A stretch of 59,506 nt of DNA, from contig OMYY01000016.1 in NCBI GenBank assembly GCA_900315435.1, positions 1 through 59,506 of the forward strand, read 5' to 3'. The notes beneath the pieces were generated by a model. That model saw nothing but the letters and a program-made list of their open reading frames with translations, did not search any database and was not told the DNA's origin. Position numbers and translations under genes: made by a program. The DNA comes from an uncultured Spirochaetaceae bacterium (GTDB lineage: Bacteria; Spirochaetota; Spirochaetia; Sphaerochaetales; Sphaerochaetaceae). This document shows positions 7,895 through 16,912 of this stretch, one piece after another. The number at the start of each line of letters is the position of its first letter. Position 1 is the first letter of the stretch.

Positions 7895-7924
7895 ACTATA
7901 GCAAAGAGCCCAAGATAAAGTCAA
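7895..7924 (-). promoter_or_regulatory. Promoter of the 56-residue protein gene
   Basis: TTGACT (7919-7924), 18-base spacer, TATAGT (7895-7900) on the minus strand, about 45 bases upstream of the start codon. It is one of the best sigma-70 matches in the window. Confidence 0.8.
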
Positions 7925-7951
7925 ACCCCAAGTACACTTCTTTCCTAGACC

Positions 7952-8539
7952 TCACCCAGGAAAAGGCTCGACTTCCGGCACCGGGTGACGCTCCGCCTGC
8001 TCCATATCATAGCAGACCAAACCGCAGTTGGGCATCAGGTTCGACTTGAATTGCCCGATCGTATAGGAATGGAAATAGGTGGCAATCACCCTTCCCAACA
8101 TGCCATGGGCCACCAACAGCACGTTTTCCGAATAGGTCCTCCGCATCTCATCCAAAGCCGGATACACCCGGCAGACAGCGTCAGCCAGCGACTCCCCGCC
8201 GGCAAATCGGAGAAACGGCTCATCCTTGCATTCCTGGTACGGTCGCGCGCTGAAAAGAGAACCCTCGTCGCTGCCGAAGCACACCTCGTGAAAACGAGAA
8301 TCGACGACCACCGGAAGGGAAAGCGCCTTGGCGACGATCTCTGCCGTCTGGCGGGCACGGGTCAGGTTGGAGGAAACGATATGCCGGATCCGGTACCGGT
8401 CCCTGCCCTCGTACAGACGCCTTGCCAACTCCTTCGCCTCCTCCACTCCTTCGGGGGCAAGGGGCACATCGACGACACCGCTGATGCGGCCCGTCTCATT
8501 GTTGATGGTCCTGCCATGTCTGGTCACATACAGCAACAT
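7952..8539 (-). CDS. Histidine phosphatase (phosphoglycerate-mutase-like)
   Basis: 195-residue member of the histidine phosphatase superfamily, removing phosphate from a small metabolite through a phospho-His intermediate. The catalytic RHG box is in VTRHGRT near the N-terminus, the second basic patch in SSNLTRARQTA, the acidic residue follows in FHEVCFGSDEG, and the second catalytic His is in VAHGMLGR. The start at 8539 is preceded by GAGGTG and lies 8 bases after the comB stop, so the two genes form an operon. The substrate cannot be told; acid phosphatase, phosphoglycerate mutase or alpha-ribazole phosphatase activity are all possible. An upstream in-frame extension overlaps comB and has no homology. 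Confidence 0.87.
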   Translation of the reverse strand: MLLYVTRHGRTINNETGRISGVVDVPLAPEGVEEAKELARRLYEGRDRYRIRHIVSSNLTRARQTAEIVAKALSLPVVVDSRFHEVCFGSDEGSLFSARPYQECKDEPFLRFAGGESLADAVCRVYPALDEMRRTYSENVLLVAHGMLGRVIATYFHSYTIGQFKSNLMPNCGLVCYDMEQAERHPVPEVEPFPG

Positions 8540-8547
8540 GGCACACC

Positions 8548-9240
8548 TCAACAGTCGAAGCGAACCATGCGGTAGGGATAAGAGGAACGGTCGACAGCCA
8601 GCACGAAGTCGAACATGTCGGGAACCAGGCACATGAAGAAATCAGGTTCAGGAAAAGCTCCATCGGCCCTCCGCACGAAGAACTTGCGGCCGCTGGTGTA
8701 CTGGATCTGACGGATCTGCTGATGGATGTTGGGCTGCCTGCCCTCCAGCAGGTCACGGATGTAGGTGGCGCAGAGGATATCCTCGTCGGTGTCCTCCACC
8801 CCGTTGAGTCCCATGGCGACCAAGCTCACCACACGGGGATCCTTGTGCTTGATGTAACGGGCAACCGCCCTGGCGTTGACCAAGGAGGCGACAATCACCT
8901 CGCTGGCGTGGATGGCTCCTGCGATTCCCTGCACCCCTGCGCTGGTGGTATGGACCACACTCCTGCCTGCAAGATCGGGACCAGTGGTGATTTCCATCGG
9001 GGAATTCCCGGCGTCAAAACCGGGAACCTTCACCCCGTTCCGCTCGCCGACCAGGAAATAGTCCGGATGCTGGTGCTTCAGGGCGAAGCACTCCTCCACC
9101 TCTCTCACGGGGAAGATGTCCTTGACCTTCATCTGGGAGAGAAAGCACTCCACCGAGAAAGCCCGGAACACATCGATGATGACGGTCAGCCCCTCAGCGG
9201 CTTTGGCCCCTTCCAACTGATGCAATATGCGAATATCCAT
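8548..9240 (-). CDS. comB: Probable 2-phosphosulfolactate phosphatase (ComB family)
   Basis: 230-residue protein matching the ComB family, which in coenzyme M synthesis hydrolyses 2-phosphosulfolactate to sulfolactate and phosphate with Mg2+. Characteristic stretches are VIIDVFRAFSVE, the family block GERNGVKVPGFDAGNSP, VHTTSAGVQG and VAMGLNG. No other coenzyme M or sulfolactate gene is nearby, so the physiological substrate may differ. It is first in a two-gene operon with the histidine phosphatase. No clear Shine-Dalgarno sequence precedes the ATG at 9240. It diverges from yidD, with 76 bases between the starts. Confidence 0.85.
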   Translation of the reverse strand: MDIRILHQLEGAKAAEGLTVIIDVFRAFSVECFLSQMKVKDIFPVREVEECFALKHQHPDYFLVGERNGVKVPGFDAGNSPMEITTGPDLAGRSVVHTTSAGVQGIAGAIHASEVIVASLVNARAVARYIKHKDPRVVSLVAMGLNGVEDTDEDILCATYIRDLLEGRQPNIHQQIRQIQYTSGRKFFVRRADGAFPEPDFFMCLVPDMFDFVLAVDRSSYPYRMVRFDC

Positions 9241-9281
9241 ATGGCTGCTAGGTTAGCAGATTCGGCCAAGAAACAAAAGGT

Positions 9282-9310
9282 TTGAGGAAAAGGAAGGAAA
9301 AGCGTACGAT
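9282..9310 (+). promoter_or_regulatory. Promoter of yidD, predicted leaderless
   Basis: TTGAGG (9282-9287), 17-base spacer, TACGAT (9305-9310), then six bases (ACCGGT) and the ATG at 9317. RNA should begin at or next to the start codon. Confidence 0.65.
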
Positions 9311-9316
9311 ACCGGT

Positions 9317-9604
9317 ATGCGGATCCTCAGGCAGCTCTATCTGATTCCCGTCTATCTCTACAAGGGACTGCTCTCCCCCTTCTTCGGGGGCAGGGCCTGC
9401 CTGTACCACCCCACCTGTTCCACCTACATGGTCCAGGCGGTGCTGAAGCACGGCATCATCAAAGGCACCATTCTCGGACTTGCCCGCATCGGCCGCTGCA
9501 ACCGCGCCTTCTGGGGAGGAAACGATCCCGTCCCTGAACAGTTCTCCTGGCGGGGAATCAGGGACGCATATGTCCTGTTTCGGAAACCCCGAGCGAACGG
9601 ATGA
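9317..9604 (+). CDS. yidD: Membrane protein insertion efficiency factor YidD
   Basis: 95-residue YidD protein, a small amphipathic inner-membrane-associated factor that assists YidC-dependent membrane protein insertion. The family features are clear: an N-terminal amphipathic segment (LRQLYLIPVYLYKGLLSP), CLYHPTCSTYM, AVLKHGIIKG, ARIGRCN and GGNDPVP. It has no Shine-Dalgarno sequence; the purine-rich GGAAGG is 21 bases from the ATG. The promoter position implies leaderless translation. The last 47 bases overlap the end of udk on the opposite strand. It is not beside rpmH, rnpA or yidC here. Confidence 0.92.
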   Translation: MRILRQLYLIPVYLYKGLLSPFFGGRACLYHPTCSTYMVQAVLKHGIIKGTILGLARIGRCNRAFWGGNDPVPEQFSWRGIRDAYVLFRKPRANG

Positions 9605-10190
9605 ACGACAAAAGCACCGACAAGGCACGATAGTTGTTGCCACCTTCGGGGATGATCAGGTCGGCGTATTGCTTGGTCGGCTCGATGAAATGCTCGTGTC
9701 CCGGCCGCACCACCTCGAGATACTGGGTAATCACGCTATCCATCGTCCTACCTCGCTCATTGATGTCCCGCTTCAGCCTCCGGATGAAACGGATATCGGC
9801 GGGAGTATCGACATAGAGCTTCAAGTCCAGCAGGTCGCGGATATGCTGGTCGTAGAGCACCATCAGCCCCTCGATCACGATCAGCGGCTTAGGTTCGACG
9901 TGGACCGTCTCCTTGGTACGCACGCTGTGGACAAAGTCGTACTGTGGCATCTCGATCGGTTTCCCCTGCTTCAAGTCGGAAAGATGCCGGTAGAGCAACT
10001 GGTTGTCGAAGGCCGATGGCTGGTCGAAATTGAACGAAGTGATCGTGTTGTTGTTGAAGGTGGAGACGGACTGGTAGTAACTGTCCTGGGCCATGAAGAC
10101 CGAATCCGGGAAAGCCTCCCGGATTCTGCGCACGATGGTGCTCTTGCCACTGCCCGTGCCACCCGTAATCCCTATGATTTTCGGCTCCAT
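9558..10190 (-). CDS. udk: Uridine kinase
   Basis: 210-residue P-loop kinase that phosphorylates uridine and cytidine in pyrimidine salvage. The Walker A motif GGTGSGKST is at the N-terminus, followed by the nucleoside-binding region (MAQDSYYQ, FNFDQPSAFD), IVIEGLMVL and the lid segment RLKRDINERGRT. It starts 4 bases after the galM stop, with AGGT as ribosome binding site, so it is the last gene of a long minus-strand run from ispE or rplY. Its 3' end overlaps yidD convergently. No terminator is visible beyond it. Confidence 0.93.
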   Translation of the reverse strand: MEPKIIGITGGTGSGKSTIVRRIREAFPDSVFMAQDSYYQSVSTFNNNTITSFNFDQPSAFDNQLLYRHLSDLKQGKPIEMPQYDFVHSVRTKETVHVEPKPLIVIEGLMVLYDQHIRDLLDLKLYVDTPADIRFIRRLKRDINERGRTMDSVITQYLEVVRPGHEHFIEPTKQYADLIIPEGGNNYRALSVLLSFIRSLGVSETGHMRP

Positions 10191-10194
10191 GGGA

Positions 10195-11208
10195 TTACCT
10201 GACCGAGAACCGGTATTCGGTGACCGTCCTCAGCGTCTCCCCCTTTTTCACGATGCAAGAGGGGAAGCCAGGGTGGTTCGGAGCGTCCGGATAGGACTGC
10301 GTCTCAAAGCAGACACCCTCGTTGCGGCCGGCACCGGCAGCGTTGACCCCACCGGAAAGGCCGTTGCCCGTATAGAACTGGACAGCGGGAAGCGTGGTGC
10401 GCATATGCATCTCGATCCCGCTCTTCGGGTCGTACAGACACCCGAAGCTCTGGGGCCAGCGGTGCTCCTTGCCTATCACGTAGCAGTAGTCATAGCCGTT
10501 GATGGGAGTCCCGGCCATATCCTTGCGGATCGTCTTCGGAATCTGAAAGTCGTAGACAGTGTCCGCCACCACACGTATCTTCCCCGTCGGAATCAGCTGG
10601 TCATCGACCTCGAGCATCTCCGGACAGGAAAGCTGGACCTCGTCATCAAGGATGGACCCACCCCCGGAAAGGTTGAAATAGGTATGGTTGGTCAGGTTGA
10701 CCGGGGTATCCTCGTCGCTGGTCGCCGTGTAGGCAAGGGTCAACTTCCCGTCGGAGCTGATCGTGTAGGTGACCGTGACAAACAGGTTGCCAGGCATGCC
10801 GCCGTCCCCGTCGGGACTATCGTAGCAGAGGGTGACGCTATCGCCCTGTTCGTCGAAGGGAAGCACATTCCACATGTGCAGGCCGAAATCGCTCTGCCCG
10901 CCGTGGAGGGCGTTGCCGTTGTTGTTCTGCTCAAGATGGAAGGTGGTCCCATTCAGGGAAAAGCGACCCTTTGCGATGCGGTTTGCGAAGCGTCCAATCA
11001 CCTGTCCGTAGTGGGGACTGGTGATGTTCTGCAACACCTCCGGCATCTTCCAGACGACCGAGATCCTCCCCTTCCGGGAAGGAACCACCACATCCTCCAG
11101 GATCGCCCCCAGATTCAAAAGCCTCACCGTAAACTCGCCACTCTCAATGGTCAGGCGGACCACGTGCCGTCCCTCATACCGCTCAGCCAGGACCTCTTTG
11201 GAAATCAC
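10195..11208 (-). CDS. galM: Aldose 1-epimerase (galactose mutarotase)
   Basis: 337-residue mutarotase interconverting alpha and beta anomers of aldohexoses. Visible signatures are GRFANRI, the His motif ALHGG, LTNHTYFNLSG with the catalytic His, LPAVQFYTGN, and CFETQSYPDAPNHPGFPS with the catalytic Glu region. The start is GTG at 11208, preceded by GGGGAGG. It lies 16 bases after lepA and 4 bases before udk. It may serve the alpha-glucoside locus at 23-32 kb, but nothing in the sequence links them directly. Confidence 0.93.
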   Translation of the reverse strand: MISKEVLAERYEGRHVVRLTIESGEFTVRLLNLGAILEDVVVPSRKGRISVVWKMPEVLQNITSPHYGQVIGRFANRIAKGRFSLNGTTFHLEQNNNGNALHGGQSDFGLHMWNVLPFDEQGDSVTLCYDSPDGDGGMPGNLFVTVTYTISSDGKLTLAYTATSDEDTPVNLTNHTYFNLSGGGSILDDEVQLSCPEMLEVDDQLIPTGKIRVVADTVYDFQIPKTIRKDMAGTPINGYDYCYVIGKEHRWPQSFGCLYDPKSGIEMHMRTTLPAVQFYTGNGLSGGVNAAGAGRNEGVCFETQSYPDAPNHPGFPSCIVKKGETLRTVTEYRFSVR

Positions 11209-11224
11209 CTTGCCCTCCCCTTCG

Positions 11225-13036
11225 TCAACTATCGGAATCCTTGCTCTTCAGGACGGCCAGATAGGCGTGCTGGGGAATCTCGACGTTTCCCACCATCTGC
11301 ATGCGCTTCTTGCCCTCCTTCTGCTTTTCCAGAAGCTTGCGCTTGCGACTGATATCTCCACCGTAACACTTCGCGATGACATCCTTCCGATAGGGGCTGA
11401 TCGTCTCGCGGGCGATGATGGTGCTGCCCAAGGCCGCCTGGATGGCGATCTTGAACTGCTGGCGCGGGAGCTCGTCCTTCAGACGCTCGCAAATCTGTCT
11501 TCCACGACTCTGGGCATTGCCCTTGAAGACCAGCTGGCTCAGCGCGTCCACCGGCTCGCCGTTGACCAGGATGTCCATCTTCACCAGCTCGGTCGGCTTG
11601 TAACCGTTGACTTCGTAATCGAACGAGGCATAGCCACGGGAAATCGATTTAAGCCGGTCGTAAAAGTCGAAGAGCACCTCGCTCAAGGGCATGTCCCAGA
11701 TCAGCTCGACACGCTTCTCGTCCAGATAGTTCATACCGGTCTGCGCGCCACGCTTCTCCAGACAGAGCTTCATGATCGGACCGACATACTCGCTCGGAGT
11801 GATGATCGTCGCCCTGATATAGGGCTCCTCGGCATTCTTGATGCGGGTCTGGTCGGGGTATTCGGTAGGGTTGTCCACCTCAAGGTGCTCCCCATTCTGC
11901 AGGTCGATGTGGTAGCGGACCGAAGGACTGGTGAAAACCAGCGAGAGGTCGAACTCACGCTCCAGCCGCTCTTGGACCACCTCGAGATGCAACATCCCCA
12001 GGAAACCACAGCGAAAACCAAAACCGAGGGCTGCGGAACTGTCCTTCTCGTAAATCAGCGACGCATCGTTCAGCTTGAGCCTTTCCAAGGATTCCTCAAG
12101 CTCCTCGTAGTCGTTCGAGTCGACCGGATAGATCGAGGAGAAGACAACCGGTTTCAAGGCCTTGAAACCGGGCAAAGCCTTGGCGCAGGGCCTGTCCGCA
12201 TGGGTGATCGTGTCACCGACACGGATGTCGCTGATGGTCTTGATGCCTGCGATGATATACCCCACATCACCATCATGGAGCAGGTCTGTCGGCTTCAGGC
12301 CCAGCTGGAAAATGCCGACCTCCTCCACCTTGTAGGTGCCTTCGCCATGCATGAACTTGATCGTGTCGCCAGCCTTGACGTCTCCGTCGAAGACACGGAC
12401 ATGGACGATGACACCACGATAGGCATCGTAGTGGGAATCGAAAATCTCGGCAGCAAGCGGGTCGGTATCGACACCAGCAGGAGCGGGAATCTCGTCGACG
12501 ATGGCATCGTACAGCTTGTCCACTCCCTCGCCAGTCTTGGCACTGACCATCAGCGCCTTGCCCGGGTCAAGGCCAAGTTCGTGCTCGATTTCCTTCAGAC
12601 AGTTGGGGATGTCGGCCGACGCCAAGTCGATCTTGTTGATCACCGGGATGACGGTCAGGTTGTGCTCCATGGCCATGAAGAGGTTGGCGATGGTCTGCGC
12701 CTGCACCCCTTGGGTGGCGTCGATCAGCAGAAGCGCCCCCTCGCAGGAACTGATGGCACGGGAGACTTCATAGGAAAAGTCGACATGGCCCGGGGTGTCC
12801 ACCAGGTTGAGCTTGTAGGTCTTGCCGTCCCGCTGGTAGGGAACCGTCACCGCCTGGCTCTTGATGGTGATACCCCTCTCCCGCTCGATATCCATATTGT
12901 CCAGCACTTGGGTCTGGACCTTCGAGCGCTCGTTGATCAAGCGGGCGCGCTGGATGAAGCGGTCGGCAAGCGTCGACTTGCCGTGGTCGATATGGGCGAT
13001 GATGCAGAAGTTTCGGGTAAGGTCTGCCTCTCTCAT
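11225..13036 (-). CDS. lepA: Elongation factor 4 (LepA)
   Basis: 603-residue translational GTPase that back-translocates or remodels stalled ribosomes. The G motifs are clear: AHIDHGKST, DTPGHVDF and NKIDLA, plus the GTPase switch RERGITIKS. Domains II-V follow, and the LepA-specific C-terminal domain contains GGDISRKRKLLEKQKEGKKRM split over the end. Length is normal for the family. The start codon overlaps the ftsH stop by 4 bases, implying coupled translation. Confidence 0.96.
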   Translation of the reverse strand: MREADLTRNFCIIAHIDHGKSTLADRFIQRARLINERSKVQTQVLDNMDIERERGITIKSQAVTVPYQRDGKTYKLNLVDTPGHVDFSYEVSRAISSCEGALLLIDATQGVQAQTIANLFMAMEHNLTVIPVINKIDLASADIPNCLKEIEHELGLDPGKALMVSAKTGEGVDKLYDAIVDEIPAPAGVDTDPLAAEIFDSHYDAYRGVIVHVRVFDGDVKAGDTIKFMHGEGTYKVEEVGIFQLGLKPTDLLHDGDVGYIIAGIKTISDIRVGDTITHADRPCAKALPGFKALKPVVFSSIYPVDSNDYEELEESLERLKLNDASLIYEKDSSAALGFGFRCGFLGMLHLEVVQERLEREFDLSLVFTSPSVRYHIDLQNGEHLEVDNPTEYPDQTRIKNAEEPYIRATIITPSEYVGPIMKLCLEKRGAQTGMNYLDEKRVELIWDMPLSEVLFDFYDRLKSISRGYASFDYEVNGYKPTELVKMDILVNGEPVDALSQLVFKGNAQSRGRQICERLKDELPRQQFKIAIQAALGSTIIARETISPYRKDVIAKCYGGDISRKRKLLEKQKEGKKRMQMVGNVEIPQHAYLAVLKSKDSDS

Positions 13037-15075
13037 GCCTGCTCCTCGGGTTTTCCGTCAGCCTCGGCCTTTGCCTTCTCGGAGGCCTCCTTGGCCATGC
13101 GGGCCTCGTATTCAGCCTGCCGGCGTGCCTCCTCGGCGCGCTTGGCATTGAGTGCATTGCCCTTCTTGGCAGCCAGGTAATCGGAAGGCTCCTCCTTCAG
13201 GCCCGGCCAACCAAACAAGGCCCTGATCTCTGCGTCGTCAAGGGTCTCCTTGATGACCAGCTCGTGAGCCAGCTTTTCCAGCTGGTCCCTGTGGTCCCTC
13301 ATGATCTGGCGAGCCTCGTTCAGGCAACTGTCGAGAATCTTGTTGACCTCGCTGTCGATGCGGGTGGCGGTCGTCTCGCTGTAGTCCTTGTGCTGGGTGA
13401 TCTCCCTTCCCAGGAAGAGCGGCTCGTCCTCGTCGGCAAGGTTGATGAATCCTAGGTCGCTCATGCCCCACTCGGTGACCATGCGACGGGCAGTGTTGGT
13501 CGCCTGCTTGATATCGTTGCTCGTTCCGGTAGTCGTCTCACCGTAGATCAGTTCCTCGGCGACGAAGCCCCCCATGCACACCTTGATCCAGTCGGTCAGC
13601 ATCGACCGGTTCTTGGTGTAGGGATCGCGCTCCGGAAGGCTGACGGTCAGACCCAAGGCGCGGCCATGGGGAATGATCGTCACCTTGTGCAGCGGGTCAA
13701 GGTGCTGCAGGTAGTAGTGCAGCAAGGTGTGGCCTCCCTCATGGTAAGCAGTCGAAAGTTTCTCGTCATCCGTCATGGAGAAGCTCTTGCGGGCCACTCC
13801 GAGCAGTACCTTGTCGCGGGCCTGCTCCATGTCGTCCATCGAGACGGTCAGCTTTCCTTCACGGGCTGCGAAAAGGGCGGCCTCGTTGCAGAGGTTGGCC
13901 AAATCAGCCCCGCTACAGCCTGCGGTCCCGCGGGCGATGCGCTCGAGGTCGACGGAAGGTTCCAGCTTCAAAGGCTTGCAGTGGATGCGCAGGATGGCGA
14001 CACGCTCGTCGATGTCGGGCAGGTCCACCGTCACCTGACGGTCAAAGCGCCCCGGGCGAAGCAATGCCGGGTCAAGGACATCAGGCCGGTTGGTGGCCGC
14101 CATGACAATGACGGAACTCCCGCTGTCAAACCCATCCATCTCCACCAGGATCTGGTTCAAAGTCTGCTCGCGTTCGTCGTTGCCGCCGCCAAGCCCGCTT
14201 CCGCGGTTGCGGCCGACGGCATCCAGCTCGTCGATGAACAGGATGCAGGGATTGTGGCGGCGGGCAGTGTCGAACAAATCGCGCACACGCGCGGCGCCCA
14301 TGCCGACGAACATCTCGACAAAATCGGAACCGCTGGTATGGAAGAAGGAGACTCCGCTCTCACCGGCTACCGCCTTTGCAAGCAACGTCTTGCCGGTTCC
14401 CGGAGGACCGACCAGCAGCACGCCACGGGGAATCTTGGCTCCCACTTTGGTGAAGTGGTCGGGATGTTTGAGGAACTCGACCACCTCCTGCAACTCGTAC
14501 TTGGCCTCGGCCTGCCCTGCGACATCGTCAAAAGTCACCTTGTTGCCGTTGTCCTCGTACTCCTTTGCGTGGCTCTTGCCCAAGTTGCCCATCATCCTGC
14601 TGTTGATGCCGCTGGTCTGCCGGTAGAGCATGACAGTAAAGCCGATGAAGATGATCCAAGGCAGCAACTGCAACACCACCTGCAGCAACGAGATGTCCTG
14701 GATGGTCCCGGTAACCGAGACGTTGTGCGCCTTCAGCGTGGAGACCAACTCCTCGTCGAGATAGGGAATACGGGTCCTCGCGACATCGCCATTACGTTGG
14801 ACAAACGTAATCAGGCTCTGTTCCTTGATCTCGGCGCTGGCAACCTGCCCGCTCTCCACATAGCTCAGAAAGGTGGTATAGGGAACATCCTGCGGGCGGT
14901 CATTCCTCGTACTATCGATGAACATGTAGATGAACATCAGAATCAGCACGATGAAAACGAAAAGTGCGAAACGATTCTTCGGGTCGGGACGACGTTGCGG
15001 GCCATGCCCGCGCATGGGACCCCCTGAACCCCGATTCTGACGGTCATTATTCTGTTGTTGGTTTTGGGAATTCAC
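13033..15075 (-). CDS. ftsH: ATP-dependent zinc metalloprotease FtsH
   Basis: 680-residue membrane-anchored AAA+ protease that degrades membrane and regulatory proteins. After a polar Asn/Gln/Arg-rich N-terminus there is a transmembrane helix (about 36-53), a periplasmic domain, a second helix near residue 135, the AAA module ([17 protein letters not shown], the second-region-of-homology block [19 protein letters not shown]) and the protease domain with HEGGH as zinc site. Many relatives have HEAGH; HExxH is intact. The tail is charged, ending [15 protein letters not shown] start with AAAGGA 8 bases upstream, 12 bases after tilS. Confidence 0.97.
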   Translation of the reverse strand: MNSQNQQQNNDRQNRGSGGPMRGHGPQRRPDPKNRFALFVFIVLILMFIYMFIDSTRNDRPQDVPYTTFLSYVESGQVASAEIKEQSLITFVQRNGDVARTRIPYLDEELVSTLKAHNVSVTGTIQDISLLQVVLQLLPWIIFIGFTVMLYRQTSGINSRMMGNLGKSHAKEYEDNGNKVTFDDVAGQAEAKYELQEVVEFLKHPDHFTKVGAKIPRGVLLVGPPGTGKTLLAKAVAGESGVSFFHTSGSDFVEMFVGMGAARVRDLFDTARRHNPCILFIDELDAVGRNRGSGLGGGNDEREQTLNQILVEMDGFDSGSSVIVMAATNRPDVLDPALLRPGRFDRQVTVDLPDIDERVAILRIHCKPLKLEPSVDLERIARGTAGCSGADLANLCNEAALFAAREGKLTVSMDDMEQARDKVLLGVARKSFSMTDDEKLSTAYHEGGHTLLHYYLQHLDPLHKVTIIPHGRALGLTVSLPERDPYTKNRSMLTDWIKVCMGGFVAEELIYGETTTGTSNDIKQATNTARRMVTEWGMSDLGFINLADEDEPLFLGREITQHKDYSETTATRIDSEVNKILDSCLNEARQIMRDHRDQLEKLAHELVIKETLDDAEIRALFGWPGLKEEPSDYLAAKKGNALNAKRAEEARRQAEYEARMAKEASEKAKAEADGKPEEQA

Positions 15076-15087
15076 GTGTTTTTTCCT

Positions 15088-16380
15088 TTAGTCCCAATAA
15101 TAGACAAATAGGTTTCGTCGGGCAAGCGATTTACAAGCGGTGGCGATGCGGTCGCGTCCCCCGATTGCGGACCCAAAGACCGCGACAATGCCCCCCCGGT
15201 CCTCCAGCAAGGGAATCGAGGTTACCGGTTTTTTCAGTTTCCAGCCGGACGCCAGGTGGGCGATACCAACCTGTTTGCCGAAAAGCTCGATCCGGTCTCC
15301 TTCACGGGCCGAGCGAAGGACCGGATTGGCGAGAACGGAAGGATCGATACGGATCCACTGCTTCGGATCCCCTTCCTGCTGGGGACGCGCATGGAACGTC
15401 CCCAAAGAAGGAAGGGAAAGAGCCCCTCCCCTCGTAAGACAATGGCCCCAATAGCAAAATTCCTGAACAGGACTCATCTCTTCCACATGCATCAGGCCAG
15501 CATCAAACCAAATCGAGAATGTTCCCAAACGTTCCCGCCACCGCGTCCCACCCCCCTCGAGCAGAGTCCGGATCCGGGTGATGAACGACAACGGAACGCG
15601 ACCGGCACGGGAAAGGAATCGGTAGAGCAGCTCGTCCCTGGCAATCCCGGGCAGGGCAAGGAAAACGTCCCGGGGAAGCGGGCACGTGGAGTCGATCGGC
15701 GCGATCCGTGAATCGATGAAATGGCGAAGCATCCGGGAAAAGGCCGCAAGGGTGTCCAGCAATGCGGGAAGTTCCGGATAGCGCTCGACCAAGGCAGGGA
15801 GCAGGACATGCCGGAGCTGGTTTCTGGCAATCCCCTGGTCGGCATTGGTGGAATCCTCGGACCAGAAAAGGTGCCGGGCCCGCAGTTCTCCCCGTAGTTC
15901 CTCGTGGGTAGAGCCGAGCAGAGGCCGGAAAACCAGCACCCCGTCCACCACCCGCTCTCCGGCAATCGCCAGATGGCTTGCCGAGGCACCCAGCAGCATG
16001 CGGAACACCACATTCTCCCGCTGGTCGTCCTTGGTGTGGGCGACAGCCAAAGATGCATGGTGCTCCCGACACCAGGCAAAGAGGAGACGGTAGCGGAGGG
16101 TGCGGGCCGCCCCCTCCATCCCCATCTTTCCTTTCAGTTCCTCCAGTTCCTCCGGATCCACGTCAAGCACGACCAAAGGAACCCCTAGGCGCCGGCAGTT
16201 GGCCGTGTTGAGGCCGAGTTCCCTTTCCAGTTCAGCTTCAGGGCGGATATGGTGGTTCACATAGAGCGCGGTCACCTCACCCCGTGCATGGAGCCTCCAG
16301 AGCAGGGCAAGGCTGTCGGAACCGCCACTGAAGGCGACGGCAATCTTCCCCTCAGGAACCGGGACGACGGTTGTAGGCAC
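15088..16380 (-). CDS. tilS: tRNA(Ile) lysidine synthetase TilS
   Basis: 430-residue enzyme that converts C34 of tRNA-Ile(CAT) to lysidine with ATP and lysine, so that it reads AUA. The PP-loop motif SGGSDS is at residues 18-23, LYVNHHIRPE and VAHTKDDQREN follow, and the C-terminal half matches the substrate-binding and TilS-C regions (GDRIELFG). GTG at 16380 overlaps the end of pth by 29 bases and has GAGG six bases before it. Gene order pth-tilS-ftsH is typical of spirochaetes. Confidence 0.93.
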   Translation of the reverse strand: MPTTVVPVPEGKIAVAFSGGSDSLALLWRLHARGEVTALYVNHHIRPEAELERELGLNTANCRRLGVPLVVLDVDPEELEELKGKMGMEGAARTLRYRLLFAWCREHHASLAVAHTKDDQRENVVFRMLLGASASHLAIAGERVVDGVLVFRPLLGSTHEELRGELRARHLFWSEDSTNADQGIARNQLRHVLLPALVERYPELPALLDTLAAFSRMLRHFIDSRIAPIDSTCPLPRDVFLALPGIARDELLYRFLSRAGRVPLSFITRIRTLLEGGGTRWRERLGTFSIWFDAGLMHVEEMSPVQEFCYWGHCLTRGGALSLPSLGTFHARPQQEGDPKQWIRIDPSVLANPVLRSAREGDRIELFGKQVGIAHLASGWKLKKPVTSIPLLEDRGGIVAVFGSAIGGRDRIATACKSLARRNLFVYYWD

Positions 16381-16912
16381 CTTCCACCTCGGCCAGGGCC
16401 CGGCCCTGCATCAGGTCGATTACCGCACGGGCTGCCCGGTCCAGAGCCTCGGTATACAGCGGGTCGGTTTCCCGGGACAGCACGTGGTCCACCACTGTCT
16501 CACCCTGTCTGGGACGACCGGTCCCGACATAGACGCGGATGAAAGAGCTCGAACCAAAGCAGGAAATCAGGCTCTTCAAGCCGTTGTGCCCTGCCGACGA
16601 CCCTCCCTTGCGCACGCGGATAGTCCCCACCGGCAGGTCCATCTGGTCACAGACGACAAGCATCGCCTCTGGGTCGCAGTCCCGGAAATCGGGAGCGATT
16701 TCCCCGGAAGCGTTCATATAGGTCAACGGTTCCACCAGAGCATAGGTACGGCCCCCGGCGTCTGTCCGGGCGATACGGTAGAGACGAAAACAGCGTTTTC
16801 TCAGGCGAACCTGAAAAAACGCTGCAACTCGATCCACCACATCAAATCCGGCATTATGCCGTGTATGGTCGTACTTGGAACCTGGATTCCCCAGCCCAAG
16901 CACCAGGATCAT
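16352..16912 (-). CDS. pth: Peptidyl-tRNA hydrolase
   Basis: 186-residue enzyme that recycles peptidyl-tRNA released from ribosomes. Family motifs are complete: GLGNPGSKYDHTRHNAGF with catalytic His, PLTYMNASG, VVCDQMDLPVG and GSSAGHNGLKSL. The start overlaps the rplY stop by one base (TAATG), so translation is probably coupled. Adjacency to rplY is common across bacteria. Confidence 0.95.
   Translation of the reverse strand: MILVLGLGNPGSKYDHTRHNAGFDVVDRVAAFFQVRLRKRCFRLYRIARTDAGGRTYALVEPLTYMNASGEIAPDFRDCDPEAMLVVCDQMDLPVGTIRVRKGGSSAGHNGLKSLISCFGSSSFIRVYVGTGRPRQGETVVDHVLSRETDPLYTEALDRAARAVIDLMQGRALAEVEGAYNRRPGS

Noticed and set aside
13666-15027. 453-codon plus-strand open frame opposite ftsH
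   Set aside because: Antisense shadow of a highly conserved gene.
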